A stretch of 64,000 nucleotides of DNA from Mesaphorura yosii (taxonomy: Eukaryota > Arthropoda > Collembola > Poduromorpha > Tullbergiidae). This document shows positions 35,562-50,481 of this stretch, in pieces (within the stretch, counting starts at the first letter, position 1; the number at the start of each line of letters is the position of its first letter). A model generated the notes under the pieces. The model did not search any database and was not told where the DNA came from. It saw only the letters and a list, made by a program, of their open reading frames with translations. The DNA lies in NCBI GenBank assembly GCA_009869945.1, contig WIXG01000028.1:248001-312000 (forward strand), written 5' to 3'. Made by a program: the position numbers and the translations under genes.

Positions 35562-38500
35562 GCTTCTGGTGAAATTCGATGAAATCTGTTTCCGCCGAGA
35601 CTGTGACTGATGACAAATCCATTCACAATGTGATCAGTCCGTCTAGTTCACAATACGGGTGAAAATTCAGACTGAAACGTCCAATTACTCGACCAAATAC
35701 AATATGGAAGTGATCGCACCAGCCTACAAAAGAATACTAAAAAAAATTAGCGCCGTGCCATAAAACGATTCTTCTCACTCAAACCAACGAGTCGCGCAAC
35801 TCCTTGTACGTGTGACGTTGTCGTCTAGAAATGGTGGAATGCAATGAATTCCACGGACGTCGACGGAGAAGACAATGATCTCAGCTGGCTTTGGTTGTTG
35901 AGTCACTGTCACACTCAGACAGCCTGCGACTGCACTGCAACCTTTGTCTTAGAGAGTATGAGTCAACCACCTAAAACACGGGACTGAATTGACTAGGTCG
36001 TAAAATCGACGACACACAAAGGGGGTCCTGTCGTAACACGAGTTATGAGACCGCGTTTGAGGCATTTGCGTTTGGCACGTTACCTTATAAGGCTCTGATT
36101 TTACGGCACGATTTCTAATTAGCCAGCCACAGCCGCTGCTTCGTTTCAGCGGCGCACCAAACACCAAGAGATAAAGGCTTTAGAAAGTCGGATGGGAGTA
36201 TTTACCTAAAACGTAAATGTCCAACTTCGTAAAGCTTTATAGATCATCATGTCGTTTAAGCGAAACATCAATAGGTCAAAAATAAAGTCAGCATACGTAG
36301 TTTTCTTGCCTCAACCCGTAATAGCTTGTCCTTGTCTTAATGTTCACGTTACGTAAGGGAGCAATTTGTGGATGTCCTAAACTTTGTTTACAAGCCCAGA
36401 ATCCAGTCTGCAGCCGCCTTGGCCTGCGCTGCGATGCGCCGCGCCGTGCCATGCCATGCTTGGTTGTGAGTGTATCAGACATTTTCCTTATCAGTACTTT
36501 CTCGTCGCGCGTCACGTGCTCAGGCATACCCAGTCTGCATGAGTAACGGTATTTTTCCCTGTGTCGGTCATCTTCACGATTCCACTTTAACAAAGACAGG
36601 TTGACGGCGAATTTTAACAAAGGACGTCTGGAGTCCGGGACTTACCTCGCACTGTACGTTGCACCGTCAAGATCAGATTGCACTCGGCTACTTTATTATT
36701 GTTTTGGTGATTGATCCCACCGATTTAAGGATTCTCTACGTGACGGTTAATCACTCGTATTGCTAGACACCTAATTAAATGAGTGCAACTCAATTGAGTC
36801 TGCTGCTACCACCGACGATTCTGCTTTTTGCCATCGCATACGGTTGGTTATGGCCTGCACACAACACACACAATAACAATGTCATTCATGAACGAAATGA
36901 GGAATGGAAATCATGTGAACTGCGAACCTTTGCTTCGGGATACGGGCCAAGTTGGTACGTAGGATGAGTATTGCGCTTTAGAGTTTACAGACATATCGCA
37001 AGTGCGTAGTGGCACTCACTCGATCGGTCGATGCGTTTTCCTTTGCCTGTTATTCAGTTATTCGATACACTGCACCAGCAGAATAATGACTTGCTGCGTA
37101 GTGTGCTAACGAAGAGTTAGATGGTAGGACAGACTTCTTGGGGAAAAAGGACTGCAGACGGGACTGAACACGGAGGTACCAGATTTCAGGCCTGCCGTAC
37201 CATTACGGGAGACACTTTGATGAGATAAATTAAAAATTTTGAAGGCAATCTTCACAAGAGACAAGATTCGCAAACTCCACAACTTCAGATTGACTTGAAC
37301 AAAATTCTTGATAATTGGTATTCTTATTTCACTTGCCATTATAATAGGTTGCACATATTTGGGTTTGCGCTGTCATACATTGGACGAAGTGTGGCTGTGG
37401 CTCAACACTCGAGTTAATTTGCTCGATGCGAGATGCTAATAATATGAACGTTTGTTGACTTGTGCATACAAGCTGTGACAGCGCTCTTTCAGTATTCCAC
37501 GAATGACAAGCGGACGGAGAAGAGGCGAGGAGGAGAAAATGAGAAATCATTTTGAACAAAACTTCTAACTTTCTTTGCTGTAAGGATATTTTGCTGCCAC
37601 GTTGCGTTATGTGACTTGAGGTTCGAAAGGCTCCTTCTTTCAAGTCGCCTTGACTTTCAAACTTGTCATTGGAAAATGTTTTCGGTGAACTGAGCGTGGA
37701 AATAAGCTCATTCTACACGGCGCCTCTTTCATTTTCTATAATCACCTTCTCAATTTGTTTACAAGCATTCATTTCACTTCACCCTCTCTTCAGAATCATC
37801 GCGACTCGGAGGTCGGAGTCTCGCTAATGATATGAGACGGGAGAAAACACAAAGGGAAAGGATTTTGAATAAAAATCTCTCGTTTCCTAATTCATGAGGT
37901 TTATGCCTCGATGGAGAATCTTTTCTATCAAAAGCCTTTGACGAGTTGAGTATTTCGTCTTGGCTGCCCGCTTTCAGATTTCGGAAAAGACAGAAAAGTA
38001 ATTACTTTCCTGACTTTCAAGCAAATAAAGTAGAAAAGGTCTTCAATACAATTTCTGAGAACACGTTGTTTGATTTAAAAATGAAGATCAAGCCTAAATT
38101 ATGCAAAGAGCATTTGACCATAATTATGGAAGGACTTCAGATTGTAGAAGGCAAATCAGGAAATGCTGGGAGATTTTACACACAGATTTGTGTATGAATA
38201 CAATGAATGAATGAGTACGTATCTGTGTCCATATATGAAAAAGCCTGCCTCCTCCTGTCCTCACGCACATGAAAATTTCCCGTGCTTCATGTACGTTGAC
38301 GGACTTTAGGGATTTATAAATTCATGAAAAAGAGAGACACGCGGCGAATGCGGATGCAAAGGTGTGATGAATGAACAAACTTGGGAAAGAGAACATATGT
38401 TATATGGAACCGAACAGTTACGTTTCCTCATAACCCTCCTGCTCATTCATTTCGTTTCTGTTTCGTTCATATTGCGAAAGTTCACCTGATCGCGTGCATT

Positions 38501-41232
38501 TAAGGTGTCAATATTTTCTATGATGAGCAGTCACACGTCGCACAAAAGCCGGTCAGGCGTAAGTTTACGGCCGTGCCTGACTTTTGCCAACTGGAGACCA
38601 AAAATGATTTGATACCTTCCCGGGTACGGTTACATGTTGTTTTGATTAGGAAATTGTGAAATGACGCCAGTAAACTCTAACAAGTACGAGTGTATTCTGA
38701 AATCGGAATGGAATGAGCTAGAAATGAAAGTACTTATGAATCAAGCAGTTTTACTTCGTGAACTCTTTACCATGCCTTGTCTATTGTAATCGATCTGAGC
38801 AAGCCAAATGAGAACTTTTAATAATAATAATGAAAAGTATTGTGTTGACATCATACTTCGTGCATTTCGGGGAGTGTACGCTCGTTCACGATTCGCGCAT
38901 TTTATTCCATTGTACTTTTCATGGAGCGTAGTCGCGTATTCATGAGCATCACAAAAGGATCATCGTCATCGCGTCTCCGTGGGTCTATTAAGGTGAAAAT
39001 TGAAAATAGAGACGCGATAAATGAGGAGTATCAGTAATAAGCGCGTGAAGAGAGAAAGCCAATCATGCGAAAATATATTTTATGGTCTGACACTTTCGAT
39101 GAAAAGAAATGCGATGAGAATGACGACAGCCGCTGACAACGCGAAGCAACAAGATCTTCGGCAGAAACTCTCGCTCGTTTGAAAGACAAATTCTCTGAGC
39201 GCATTCCTGTTTTTCTGAATTACAAAGAGACAAAGCCTACAGCTTAGCTTAAGTTCTGTTGCCATTCTACATCACGCCAAGCAATACGGCGGACTCAATT
39301 CTCAACCATTTCTCTCGCCATGCAGGAGCAAACAGAGTAATGCAAATTGGAATTAGCCACCTACACTTAAAACTCCATCTGATCAAGAAAAGTTCCAATT
39401 TCCCAGGATATTTGCGTGGCAAGGACCATTCTCGTCAAATAACTCTCGTATTTATCTCATTATTATTTGATAATCATCAGTGCATTACTTTGTAGGATAC
39501 TGATTTCCCATTTTATGGAATTTAGTGCGTCATTGCTCCATATTTCCTATTATCGTAATGCACCCGGCATATTTTATTGAGGGCGAGGTACCAAATTGCA
39601 AAGGACGATTAGGCGAGAAGTAAGCTCGGGCTCTGCGACGACAATGCTCGCGCTTCGATGAATGGCTCGAGTGCTTGAGCACAAGTGCAAACTTGTCATC
39701 ACCAGACATCCAAATCATCATCCCGCTCGCGTCGCATTCAATCAAAATTTCATCTCGATCTCATTAGTCTGCGGATGGAAAGTGTAATAATTTCGTGCCA
39801 TTATCCCAGCCCAACTTGTTATTTGTTTTCCAATAATAACACAGGGCTCGGGTCACAATCACACATTGTCATTAATAATTGTCTGTCAAGATCAGCTTAA
39901 ATTATTACACGCTTCAATTGTGATAATTACGCCTCCACGATTAATAATTCATATTCTGCACAATGAACAGAAGCAGCTCAGCCATCTGATCCTGGACCGA
40001 GTTCATGCTCTGAGCTCATAATTCCACCCTCACAATGAAAACGCAGTTGATACAAAAGAGAAAAGACTTAACAAAACGAGAGACCGTCAAAGGCGTCTGT
40101 GCACGAAATACTACCCTCAATTCAGCGCTCAGTCTTGTAAAAATAACGTTGAAGTTCACATGATTTATGGACAGGCGACCAGAACTGTTGCTGTGGTAAT
40201 AGCCAATTTGAATATGTGATCAGTAATTACATGCACTGGTGCCAGTTTTTATATTGTGTGCCAAGTCGTACTCCGTTCGCACATTAATCGATGTCTACGA
40301 ATGGCTAAAAATGTTTCACGGAACACGAAAATAAAGCGCAGAGATTTATCGCCATCGCGCTAAGAAAGAGCACGATAAAATACTCACTGAAATGAGAGCA
40401 AGTCTATGCTTATGCCGTGCCTCTGTAGGAGTGTACTTCCGACGTCCGCACAATGCAGTTCTGCCACCAAATCCCTTTAATGCTAATCACCTTTGATCTG
40501 GAAAAGCGGCTTATCGCTTTTATTTGTTTATTTGCCAGTGTGCAGTTCCATGCCTGGACAAAATGAACACGATGCTCACATAAGCCATACGTCTTTATTT
40601 ACTCGTTTCTTCGTCTAGCATCTAGGATTTCGTTCCCTGTGTCAAGAAAATGGCCATTTCGATGAATTGTATCCCTTTGAGGTGATCTTCTGAAGAAACT
40701 CATTCATGGAATCTAAATTAACCTTTTCTCTGCATGAGCAAATATCTTCTTAAGCAGATATCGATGTAACTTCAATGACAATGACGCAGGCTTTCGTGTC
40801 CTTCCTCGGGCAGCCCAAAGAGGATTAAGAGCGATATTGTAAAAAAAAAAGACGAGGAATGAGATTGGAACCGACATTCTTCATGAAAATTCTGCCCACT
40901 CCTTCATACAAGATGAAAGTGCAAAGTGCAACGAGCAGTGAGAAAGCTCCACCGAATTTCATTTCCCGGTCATGAATTGACGTCAGCCTTTCTGCTTGCA
41001 GAAGCGTTAAATGTTTATTTCATTTTTAGTATTTCTTACACCATCTAATTAAATAAATGCCACGACATTCCTAACCAATCAACAGTCACCGCGATACCCA
41101 TAAGGAAAGAACATTAATAATGTAATTAACTTCAAGTTTTATGGTAGAGTTACAACTTTACTTATATTATAGCACTTTCGAGTAGCCTTAACCGTCCTAC
41201 CCAACCCTCAGCTAATTAACGACAACTTATTA
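35562..41232. other. Gene-free stretch between THAP and Fez genes
   Basis: No coding exon chain was found. The left end should hold the THAP-gene promoter and the right end the Fez 3' UTR. The rest is AT-rich with many short AATTA/TAAT-type motifs, which fits but does not prove cis-regulatory DNA of the developmental gene next to it. Confidence 0.5.
41014..41019 (-). terminator. Candidate poly(A) signal of the Fez gene
   Basis: AATAAA on the minus strand lies about 215 bases past the Fez stop codon. Confidence 0.4.
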
Positions 41233-43839
41233 TTATAGCATTGACAGCTTATTGTTAGCAATAGCATAATGATACTGGTGCAGGAACGGGCGGTACAATG
41301 TGGAGGGGTCCACTGCGTGCGGTGGCAGGTGTTGGTACAGATTTTGAAAGTGCGAGGATGGCGGCGATGGTTGGGAATGGAATGTTGCTGCTGCTGCTGC
41401 GTTCACAAAGCCAGGTGCAGACTCTAAACTAGTCAGCATTAATGGCGAAGCATTGCTGCCCTTTCGGACGCTGTGATTCAGGGTTGGCGAAAAAGCGGCA
41501 CCCGCGACAGAAGGCGAAATCCGCGGAGGTTGTGAGTTTGGAGATACAATGCTCGAGATGGAGGACGTGTTGACACTGTTCTTGCGATGATTTTTGGCCG
41601 AAGAATCTCCTGGTGTCGACACTTTTTCACGGCAACGATGTTGTCGAATTTTCGAGTGAGAACTCACGGCTGTGAAGTTCATTCCACTGTCTGGATTTCT
41701 GGCACCTTTGCTTCCTCGACGGTTGCTGCAGTAAGAAGGCGGTGGTGGCGAGGAAGTGGTGGACGCAGGTGATAAACCGGGGCTGCACTCGTGCAACTTC
41801 CTCATATGTTTCTTCAAATCAAAGTTGCGGCAAAATCCCTTCCCACACGTGCGACATGTGAATGGTTTTTTATCGTTGTGCGTGTGCATATGAAAAGTGA
41901 GATTATAAATCTGGTGAAATGCTTTGTTACAAATATTGCATTTGTACGCTTTGTCACCGGAGTGGGTTAGCTTGTGATTCTTGTAGTTGCCTTTCTGGTG
42001 AAATCCTTTGTTGCAGTATTCGCAAACGAACGGCTTGTAGTTCTCGTGTATTCGGATGTGCGTATTCAGCGTTGACGAACGATTGAATGCCTTGCCACAG
42101 GTTCCGCATTTATGAGGTTTTTCTGAGGTGTGAATGATTTTGTGGCGGCAGAGCGTTGACGCCTGGCGAAATCCCTTCCCACATATTTTACATATGAAGG
42201 GTCTGGCTCCGGTGTGGACAGGCATGTGCCGAGTCAAGTTGTAGTGCGCGTTGAATACTTTACCACACTCCAAGCAAGTAAATGACTTGTTCTGCACCTG
42301 CTGCCCAGCGCCATTTCCCTCGGAATCTCCAGACATTTTTGCCCCGCTTTCATTTGTATCAGCCTTGGCCTCTTCTAGAACGGCGGGTTTTGCAACATTT
42401 TGATTTACCGAAGAGCTCAAGAGTGGGACTGGTGGACTCAAATTGTTGTTGTTGCCCAGGCCATGCGCTACGGTTATTTTTGAATTTGTGCGGATGGCTT
42501 CCGAATATTTCGTATTCTTACTTTGCCTCCCGAAAGACTTACTCTGAGAGAGATTGATTGTATTTTTGAGGTGATGATTGCTCGAGAAGAGCGAGCTGCT
42601 GCCATTCTTCAAGCGTGCACCACCAGCAGAGGTTTTAATTGGTGATTTATGTGCAGGGATTTGATTCACCTTTTGACCAGCGTCTAACTTGGAGTTGGTA
42701 CTTAAAACGTGCTGCGAAAGTGGCGACGAAAGAGGTGGAAAATGTCTCAGCAAAAATGACGTGTTGGCGATGTGCTGCGAGAACGAGGATTTATTCGAGG
42801 CAGACACCGCAGCGGCCATGTAGGCTGCATACAAAGAAGGAGAGAAAAGCGGTACTTGCTGCGGCTGCTGCTGCTCGCCCATTAATTCCGGACATTGCAT
42901 TCCCTGTTGCCGGTGTAATTGAAACGAGTTACCTGTACCTCTTTCAAGCGACTCCACTCTGCTGCCGCTGTTGAGAGTCGGTGAAGTCATGACGGTTGAA
43001 GTTCGGAGGAGTGCGGACGAAACTGTTTGGGAGTTCGGATGCTGGTAATAAAGAAACGGATATTGTCTCACAATGTCAAGCGCCGTCGCTCTCTCATCGT
43101 AATCACGTAAATTATCTACGTTTCGACCGTAGACGGAATTTGTCACGTCGTTTGCTCCTGGAACGTATTTTCTAAACGCTGAGTCCAATTTCTCCCGTAC
43201 AATTGGACTGCTGCTGTTATTATTTGCTGACGAGGAGGGCGGAGAGGGCGAGATTGACTTGTTGACGGTATCGTTATTATTGTTGTTGTGAAGATTCAAT
43301 TGTGTCGGAGAGCACGACGACGACGGCATGAAGTCTTCTTCATTGGCCGCCACACTGCTGCTTCTGCTTTCCGTGCTCCGACTGCCACTCTGATTCTTGC
43401 CCGCACTTATTAAATTGAGACTTTTGTTGTTATTGGAGTAATTCTTTTCATTCTGACTCTCGTCCATGGCAGATGTTGCGGTCGCAGGAGGAGGAGAGGA
43501 AAATAAATACGAATATGGCGACCCCACTTCAATTAAACTCTCTGCGCCGTCTTCAGAAACGTCGTCTTCACAATTATTGTTGCTGGATGACGTGGATGAT
43601 GAGATTGTTGTATTTCGATTGATGCGTGACTCGCCTTCGCTTGATGCTACTGCTTCGTGTCCCTGCACAGACTCCATGATTTTGGCGATGGAAAACGTCA
43701 GCAGCGAACTTTTGGTATTTGGAGTCAATTTGATCCCAGAACCGCGCTTCGTTTGGCGCTGAATACATCGGTCACTTAATTCCGTCATTTCTTGGAGTTG
43801 GCGCTCAGTCGGGGTTGGCGACGGCAATTTATTCTCCAT
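41233..43839 (-). CDS. Fezf (erm): Fez-family C2H2 zinc-finger transcription factor
   Basis: Fezf proteins (earmuff in Drosophila) are nuclear repressors that pattern the anterior nervous system and neural progenitors. The coding region is one exon of 868 aa. An in-frame TGA lies four codons before the ATG, so the start is firm. Residues 46-56 ([11 protein letters not shown]) are the family's Engrailed-homology-1 motif that recruits Groucho. Residues about 520-681 carry six C2H2 fingers in Fez order: [60 protein letters not shown], with linkers such as HTGARP and HTSEKP and all Cys/His ligands present. Between and after these are Ser/Asn/Pro-rich low-complexity stretches, making the protein longer than vertebrate Fezf (about 450-475 aa). 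A good acceptor (TCTGTTTTAG) lies just upstream at about 43888, suggesting a separate 5' UTR exon. More than 5 kb of non-coding DNA flanks it on each side. Confidence 0.95.
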   Translation of the reverse strand: MENKLPSPTPTERQLQEMTELSDRCIQRQTKRGSGIKLTPNTKSSLLTFSIAKIMESVQGHEAVASSEGESRINRNTTISSSTSSSNNNCEDDVSEDGAESLIEVGSPYSYLFSSPPPATATSAMDESQNEKNYSNNNKSLNLISAGKNQSGSRSTESRSSSVAANEEDFMPSSSCSPTQLNLHNNNNNDTVNKSISPSPPSSSANNNSSSPIVREKLDSAFRKYVPGANDVTNSVYGRNVDNLRDYDERATALDIVRQYPFLYYQHPNSQTVSSALLRTSTVMTSPTLNSGSRVESLERGTGNSFQLHRQQGMQCPELMGEQQQPQQVPLFSPSLYAAYMAAAVSASNKSSFSQHIANTSFLLRHFPPLSSPLSQHVLSTNSKLDAGQKVNQIPAHKSPIKTSAGGARLKNGSSSLFSSNHHLKNTINLSQSKSFGRQSKNTKYSEAIRTNSKITVAHGLGNNNNLSPPVPLLSSSVNQNVAKPAVLEEAKADTNESGAKMSGDSEGNGAGQQVQNKSFTCLECGKVFNAHYNLTRHMPVHTGARPFICKICGKGFRQASTLCRHKIIHTSEKPHKCGTCGKAFNRSSTLNTHIRIHENYKPFVCEYCNKGFHQKGNYKNHKLTHSGDKAYKCNICNKAFHQIYNLTFHMHTHNDKKPFTCRTCGKGFCRNFDLKKHMRKLHECSPGLSPASTTSSPPPPSYCSNRRGSKGARNPDSGMNFTAVSSHSKIRQHRCREKVSTPGDSSAKNHRKNSVNTSSISSIVSPNSQPPRISPSVAGAAFSPTLNHSVRKGSNASPLMLTSLESAPGFVNAAAAATFHSQPSPPSSHFQNLYQHLPPHAVDPSTLYRPFLHQYHYAIANNKLSML

Positions 43840-46800
43840 ATTTGAAATGCCTCAAACGTTTATCCGCTCCGGCTGCGTCTGACTCCCCTAAAACAGAGAG
43901 AAGTATGCCATTGTGATTAACACTGATTAAGCAATTATTCCAATCGGGGCCAAACTACAAAGCTTGAGGGAGGCAGCCGTTGGTCGGCTCATCCGAGTGG
44001 CGAGTATATTCAAATTCGGCGTGAGTTCATGAAGCAGAAATTTAAACGAGTGGGATATTTGTGTTTGAATCGTGTGCACTAGCTTATTATTGTCCTTTTA
44101 CGTAATTTCATTTTGTCACCAGAGAAAACGAGGGACGAGCGAGCGAGAAGGGTGAAAAAGACGGTGATGCTGACAAGCATGAAAGAAATTATGTCAACAA
44201 CAACCGCATACGAGCAGACAAATATCACATCACGGACAGGCAGGGGAAAATCAATCTAAAAATACGTCGGAGTCTATTATTGTCCGATTCGCTCGCGGAC
44301 GGGCGTCTGAATGCATGTGTGCCTTTGCATGAGTGCCTCAGCAGTGGCAAATATGAACTCAGGATTCATCTACAACCTGAATTCTGCATTTGGCTACAAG
44401 ACTCACAATTACAAAGCATAATGGGACTGCCTTTTTGTAGACTTTCTGATAACGATTGCTCGATCAAATTCAACCTCAGCAACGTTTCAGTTGTCTGCTG
44501 TGGGTTGTCTTATTAACACTGTTTGTACGTATGTCACTTTTTTCCACGCAATATGAAGAAATCATTCTTCGCACTGTTCCGTTTTATTTTTGCGGTTGCA
44601 TCTACAAATTCACAATTTCAGAGTTGCGAATTCCCGTTTTGTACCCTGCGTTCAGTTCAAATTGTCAGTTTGTTGGCCTACAGATCAAAAACCGAAGATT
44701 GGGACTGCAATGACAATGCAATGGCAGGTCGATAGCCAATTTAGTTCCCGACTTGACCCTTAACCGCATAAAAGCGAGGGCACGGCGCCAATGTTGACAC
44801 TGGATTATAGTACAACACGCATTTTAATCATTTCAAACACTGTTCAAACATAATAACAACGTTATTGCATACAATTGTAATTTCGTATTTGTAACTTTGC
44901 GTCACCATCGTAAAAATCGTTTAGAATGCTACTCACTTTGAGACACTTGGTGAAATGGTGAAACTTCCGGCTCGCCAGGCACATTGTCCAGCGTTTCTTC
45001 GCCGTTTCGGAGTATTTACATTTCCGAAATTTGAAAATTGGATTGAATGGTCATTTCCTCAATACATGCGATGCTTCCGATTCCAGACGAGACGGGACCG
45101 AGCTCGACGCGACACACGCGTGGTACACAACACGCAAACAAATTGACTTTTGAAATTGCATAATGAAGCAAGCACTCGACGATTGCAAGTTGACTGCACG
45201 TGTCCTGCTTTGACAATTTCACCGTACTTGTCCCCTTCGCTGCTGCTGGCCTCCAGAGTCCACGGACTCGTTTAAACGGAGGCGGAACATAAAAGACGTA
45301 ATCATTCTCTTCTCTGCGTCCTTGTGTAAATATTCACTCGCGGAAAATACATCAAAGATAGCAGAGCGGGCTGGAAAGAAATGCGAATATTTCACGAACT
45401 TTTCCGTTTCAACGTATCTTCAAGTGATCTGATCACAGCCGCGTGCGTTGTTGAACCTGCGACTCGGGAGAGGCAGGCCAGGCCGATATGATCATCCATC
45501 AAGGAGTCCAATGAGGGAAAGGAGTTTTCCGCCGATGATAAAACACAAGTAAACAAAAGTGTTGAAAGTCGGAATAGATAAATAGATGGTTGATGGTGGT
45601 ATTACATGCATATTATGTACACAAAGGATTGAGACCGAAGTCAGACGCGTTGCGAGGCTGCCTGCTAGTATTACACGGAGTGGAGCAGTCTCCGAGGAAT
45701 TCCGTCTCAATTAATATGATGGTGAACATCCTCCCGACATAAAATGTTACCGTGTGTTTACACTATCAAGGAGAAAGCAAACAACTTTGTTTCCACTTTT
45801 ACCATTTTCTCCAACAAAAAATGACGGGTACTCACGGGCATGGCACAAAGTAACATCAAAAACCAAGGCAAAGCAGCGGCGGAAAGGCGAGGCGAACGCG
45901 AAAAGGACCAGACAAATCTGAAAAGTGGAAATGCACGAGGGAGTTTTTCCATTTCTACTCAGGCATTGAACAAACAGACACTCTGCCTGTCCGAATCGCA
46001 TAGTGTGCAGTCAAACCGAGTGCGAGTGTGAGGCTACAAAAGCCGTGAATTCTGCGGTGCCATTTTCACAACTCGGGAAAGTGAAATCCAAGTTGCTGCT
46101 GCTCTTGCATTGATGCCCATTGTATTTGGGGCTGACTGACGAGTCGCTCTCGAGCCGCGCCGCGTCCTCCACTTTGATTTAAATTCCATTAATGTAAGTT
46201 ACTCAAATTGATAATAAACAACCTCTCCCGCCTCTCATGCGATTATTTACACTTACGAAGGCTCGCAGTTTTCTTTGACGATTCCGGCTCAACGGACTTC
46301 GTCGCTTCAGAGATCACTCAAATTGATCAATTGGGTTTGGCAATGCTCATTTTTATAATGCACGGAAACGTACGCTTCCAAAGTTCTGGCTTTGACTCAT
46401 TTATGGTGACAAGGCAGGATCACGATTTTTGAATTTAAGAACCACACCACCGTTGTTCTAAAATTCGAGTTCATGCAAATGACGGGTTTGACGTGGGCTG
46501 AGAATTTAAACACAGCAGTCAAATAATCAAATAATGCTTTAATTTAATTCAAGACCCCCAAATAAAATCGGAGGCTGTCAATGCGAGATCAAATTCGACA
46601 CCCTTCCAGCATCGTACCATCGACATCACGAGCAGATTACCAAGTTCGAGATGAGCACAAAGGAACTTTGTGGAGCAAGTGCCAAGTGCCGTGAAAAGAG
46701 GCACGAGACGAGAGTTAACGTGTGTTTAAAGATTAAGAGAGAATGAGCAATTAAAAAGTAATACAATACAATCGGATTCTAACAAAAGGAGGCAGACTGA

Positions 46801-49800
46801 GAAAACGTCAACTCCAATACTCTGCAATGCTTCAGCAGCAGCGTGGCGTTTTATTGTCGTTGTTTAATCAAACCCAACTTCTTATTAGGAAAGCGTGTGC
46901 ACTCGGGCTTCTGAAATCCAACCAGAAAACCAGCTTTTGCCACGGATTTTGAGCAGTTCAAGTGTTTACACTTCCACTCCTTACTCTTCCCGTGTAGCTC
47001 TAATGCAATGACTCCATGATGATGATGCACTTGCCTGCGCGCATAAAGTCTTCTCCAGCAGCTTGTCCTTTTCGCTCGTTAACCCGTTCCATGCCTGCAT
47101 TTGAGTTTAAGTTTATAATCTCTTCTCAACTCAACCAAACCCAGTAAGGAAACGTCTCTTTTCTCATCTGATCCTTTCAAGCGGGTCGAGATGCTTGACT
47201 GTCTTTTTTATTACCGCCATTACCATTCGTTTCTTTCACCAGCAGTGCAGACATCATCGTCTTCAGGATTCTGCTGTTAACAAGTATCAAAAGGAAACAC
47301 TTGAGTTTGGTGTCTTGTGTTTTTGACTTCGAAGGACTCCAATTGCGCTCAGATCATAAAATGCGCTCAGAATTTATGCACGCACATTCGCAATTGCCAG
47401 TTGGACACCTGTTCCATCTAATTAAATACGCAACAATGTATTTTGCCACATTGTACAAGAAATATTGACATTTTGTCGTAAAATCTCAACTGTTTCTAAT
47501 TTTGCAATTCCACAGGACTCATCTTCTCATACGCATCCAATTTAGATGGGAATTTATGCGATTGGGATAGTCAGATTAAAATAGTTCTGCACGCTCATAA
47601 AACATGAATTTTTATTACTCAATTACAAATTGAACGAACGCAATCTCCGTAACACGATCTGCTGGCTAAATGGGAAAGATGTGTCCGTCTGCGCAAAGTG
47701 CAAGTATTTACAGCTTCGCTATTTTAAGAAGTTTAACCCTGGCTGCAACTCAATTCTTCACGGATCGTAAATTTTTGTACTTTTATGATTTGCAATTCCT
47801 CCTTTCGTTTTGTCTCGGACAAATAAATGCATAATTGTGTTTTGTGAGAGTTTTTATTTGTTGCTCGTAACACATGGAACACGCTCGTCTGCGGTCATAA
47901 GGCGAACATAAAATGGGCAATTAAAATAAAAACCCAATAATTTGTTGCGAGCCTTAATGTCTCACCTGCTGAGTTAGATTTTATGTCCACGGAAATATTT
48001 GAGTACAAGCAAACGATTAAAATAATGTACGAAATAACCAGACGCGTTGGGCACAGCACCTTTCGAAACGCGACTCTCGGATTCGGCAGGGTCATGTGAG
48101 ACGGGCTCATATCTTATGAGAATGAGAAAGGAATTCACCGTGAGAGGGTTCCTTCACGGAACAAAACTCGTCTGCATTTCTGAAGAATCATTTTGTTCGT
48201 TACTCGTTTCGTTTGTTGTCGTTGGCGCACTTTAAACTGGATCACGCAGGTGTATGTCGTCACAAGACGCTGGGTGTCAAATTACGTATTCATTGGTTCG
48301 TGCACGTGGCACACGCTCCTTCAAAATTTCAATGCGGGTTGCTGAATAAAAGTCTTTCGCAGGCGACTTCCGGTTTGGCTTTTCTTCATCTCCGCACATT
48401 GAGTCTCAACAATCGGAATCACAATAATAAGTTATGTATTAATTTACCAGTAACTGCTGCCCTAATCTTCAGCAACGTGCCATTACAGTCAAAATTCAAA
48501 AGGTTCCAACAGAAGCGGAGTACAAGAAAAATCCGGGGGTGATTGCCTCCCATTTTATGAAACAACGCAACTTCCTGGACTGATTACTCGTGTGCTGTCT
48601 TTTATAAAGTCCTATTGTGGAAACACGGAACAAAAAGAAAATCTGCTCGATATTTCACTCTTTTTCAATTGTTCCGACTTACTCCTCCTCCTCCCACGTG
48701 CATCTCTTGTCAAATGACGTGTGTTTCATGTCAACTGCCAAAAATCAACCCTCATTGTTCTAAACTACTTTTTGGCTGTTAAAGCTGGACTGAGTGCATT
48801 TTTTTGCTCAATGCTGCTGCAACTCGCCTCAACCCCGATTTGGAAAAGTAAAAAGGGAGGAAGTGGATTGATACGAGTTATAAAAATTTGGTTTACCTTT
48901 TAAAGTAGTAAAGGCGAAGGCTCTCGGGCGTCAAAGAATACAGATGTACGTTTTCGTCATGCAGATTCTCGGACGCTTCGCACATTTATTCAAAGCCACT
49001 TTTGAAACGGTCCATTCATTCTGGTCGCGTGCTAATTGCTGCAAAAACTATTCTCGTGCAATGTTGATGTGTGTTCGGAATGTTCACACGTCGGAATATT
49101 GTCCATAAAAGGGAGATGTTCGTCGTGCGTGCGGAGACTTGCGGACTTTACGATTTCACGATTCACTGACGGATTTTGGAGTAAGTCAGTCAATTGATTA
49201 GTTTCAAGTGCGTTGACGTGATCCAAGCAAAAGAGGCTGGCAAGCAGAATAAGTTCAGTTATGATCTGCCGGGATTAATAATTGATGTCTGAGGAAATTT
49301 GTCCGAGTTGTGCTTAATCAAGCCGAATGCTGGTGAATAGAGTACTTAAACAACAATGAAACGATGAAATCCTAAAACCACTTAAAATCCATTTGAAGCA
49401 TGCTGCTCGTGACCATTGTACTTCGTGTTGGTTGCGTGAATGACCATTTGCATTTAGTATGCTCTTCCTGCTACCATTTCTGGTTGGAGTCTCAATAGAA
49501 TCCTAATTAGTTTCTCACGCCCAAATAATTTACAAGTGCTTGCAGTCAGCTTCGTCCAGCAGCAAAAATCCGTGAACAGTTGATGTTTATTGCATTAAGC
49601 AATGACCAGTCTCAGATTTAAACTTCAAGTCTTCGAACACAAAATCCTATTCCAAGAACTGCAACAAACTGAACCTTGGAAAATTCTTTAATTCCGAAGA
49701 AAATTGCTGGTGAAAGTTGAAACCGTCATGCACCGGCTCCGTTGCTGAATGAACTTGTGAATTCTGAGTTGAGTTTGAACTTTGAGGATTGATTTGCTAA

Positions 49801-50481
49801 ATATTGCCTGATCTTCCCGGTTCACTGAGGCCTGACGGGTTATCAACTGTCTGAACCGCTCTGATGAACACGACCATTCAAGAAAAGATCTTCACCCTGC
49901 ACTGACTGAGTTCGGAGCACAACAAATTCGCACAGATCTTTTGATTGACTGACGCGTTGTTAGCCTCTGCTGACAGACGTGCCATTCCACCACCACCGCG
50001 ATCCGCGTGTACATGTGCCCTTTTCACGTTTCACAGATGAGAGAACTAATAACCACCGCGACTGAGACGTGCCACGGAGATAATGTTACACACGGAGTGT
50101 CTGTGTTGTCAAAGGTATTCTGTACAGTTTAAGAAGTTTTCCTGACACGTGGAGGGTTCTTGAAGTCTTGCTCCATCCCGATCACAAAACTGTGTACGGA
50201 GCACACACCAGATTACGTGTACCTTATTTTGGGAAAGCCAAGACTATAAAGTTGAGTTGATGAAATTCATGACGCTGCACCGTTGCTCGTGTTGCTCTTG
50301 CTGGGCTGTACCAGTGAAAAGGTTCCTCACCGGGAATCGGGATGGTGGTGATGGTTGGTTGGGTTTGGCACTCGCTCAGATGTGCAGCAATCCAGCATCG
50401 CCAGTCAACACAGGCGATATCAAAGTTAAAATTCCCTGTGAGTCTCTGTTCTCATTATGTAATGGGTTCTACGTTGACAGA

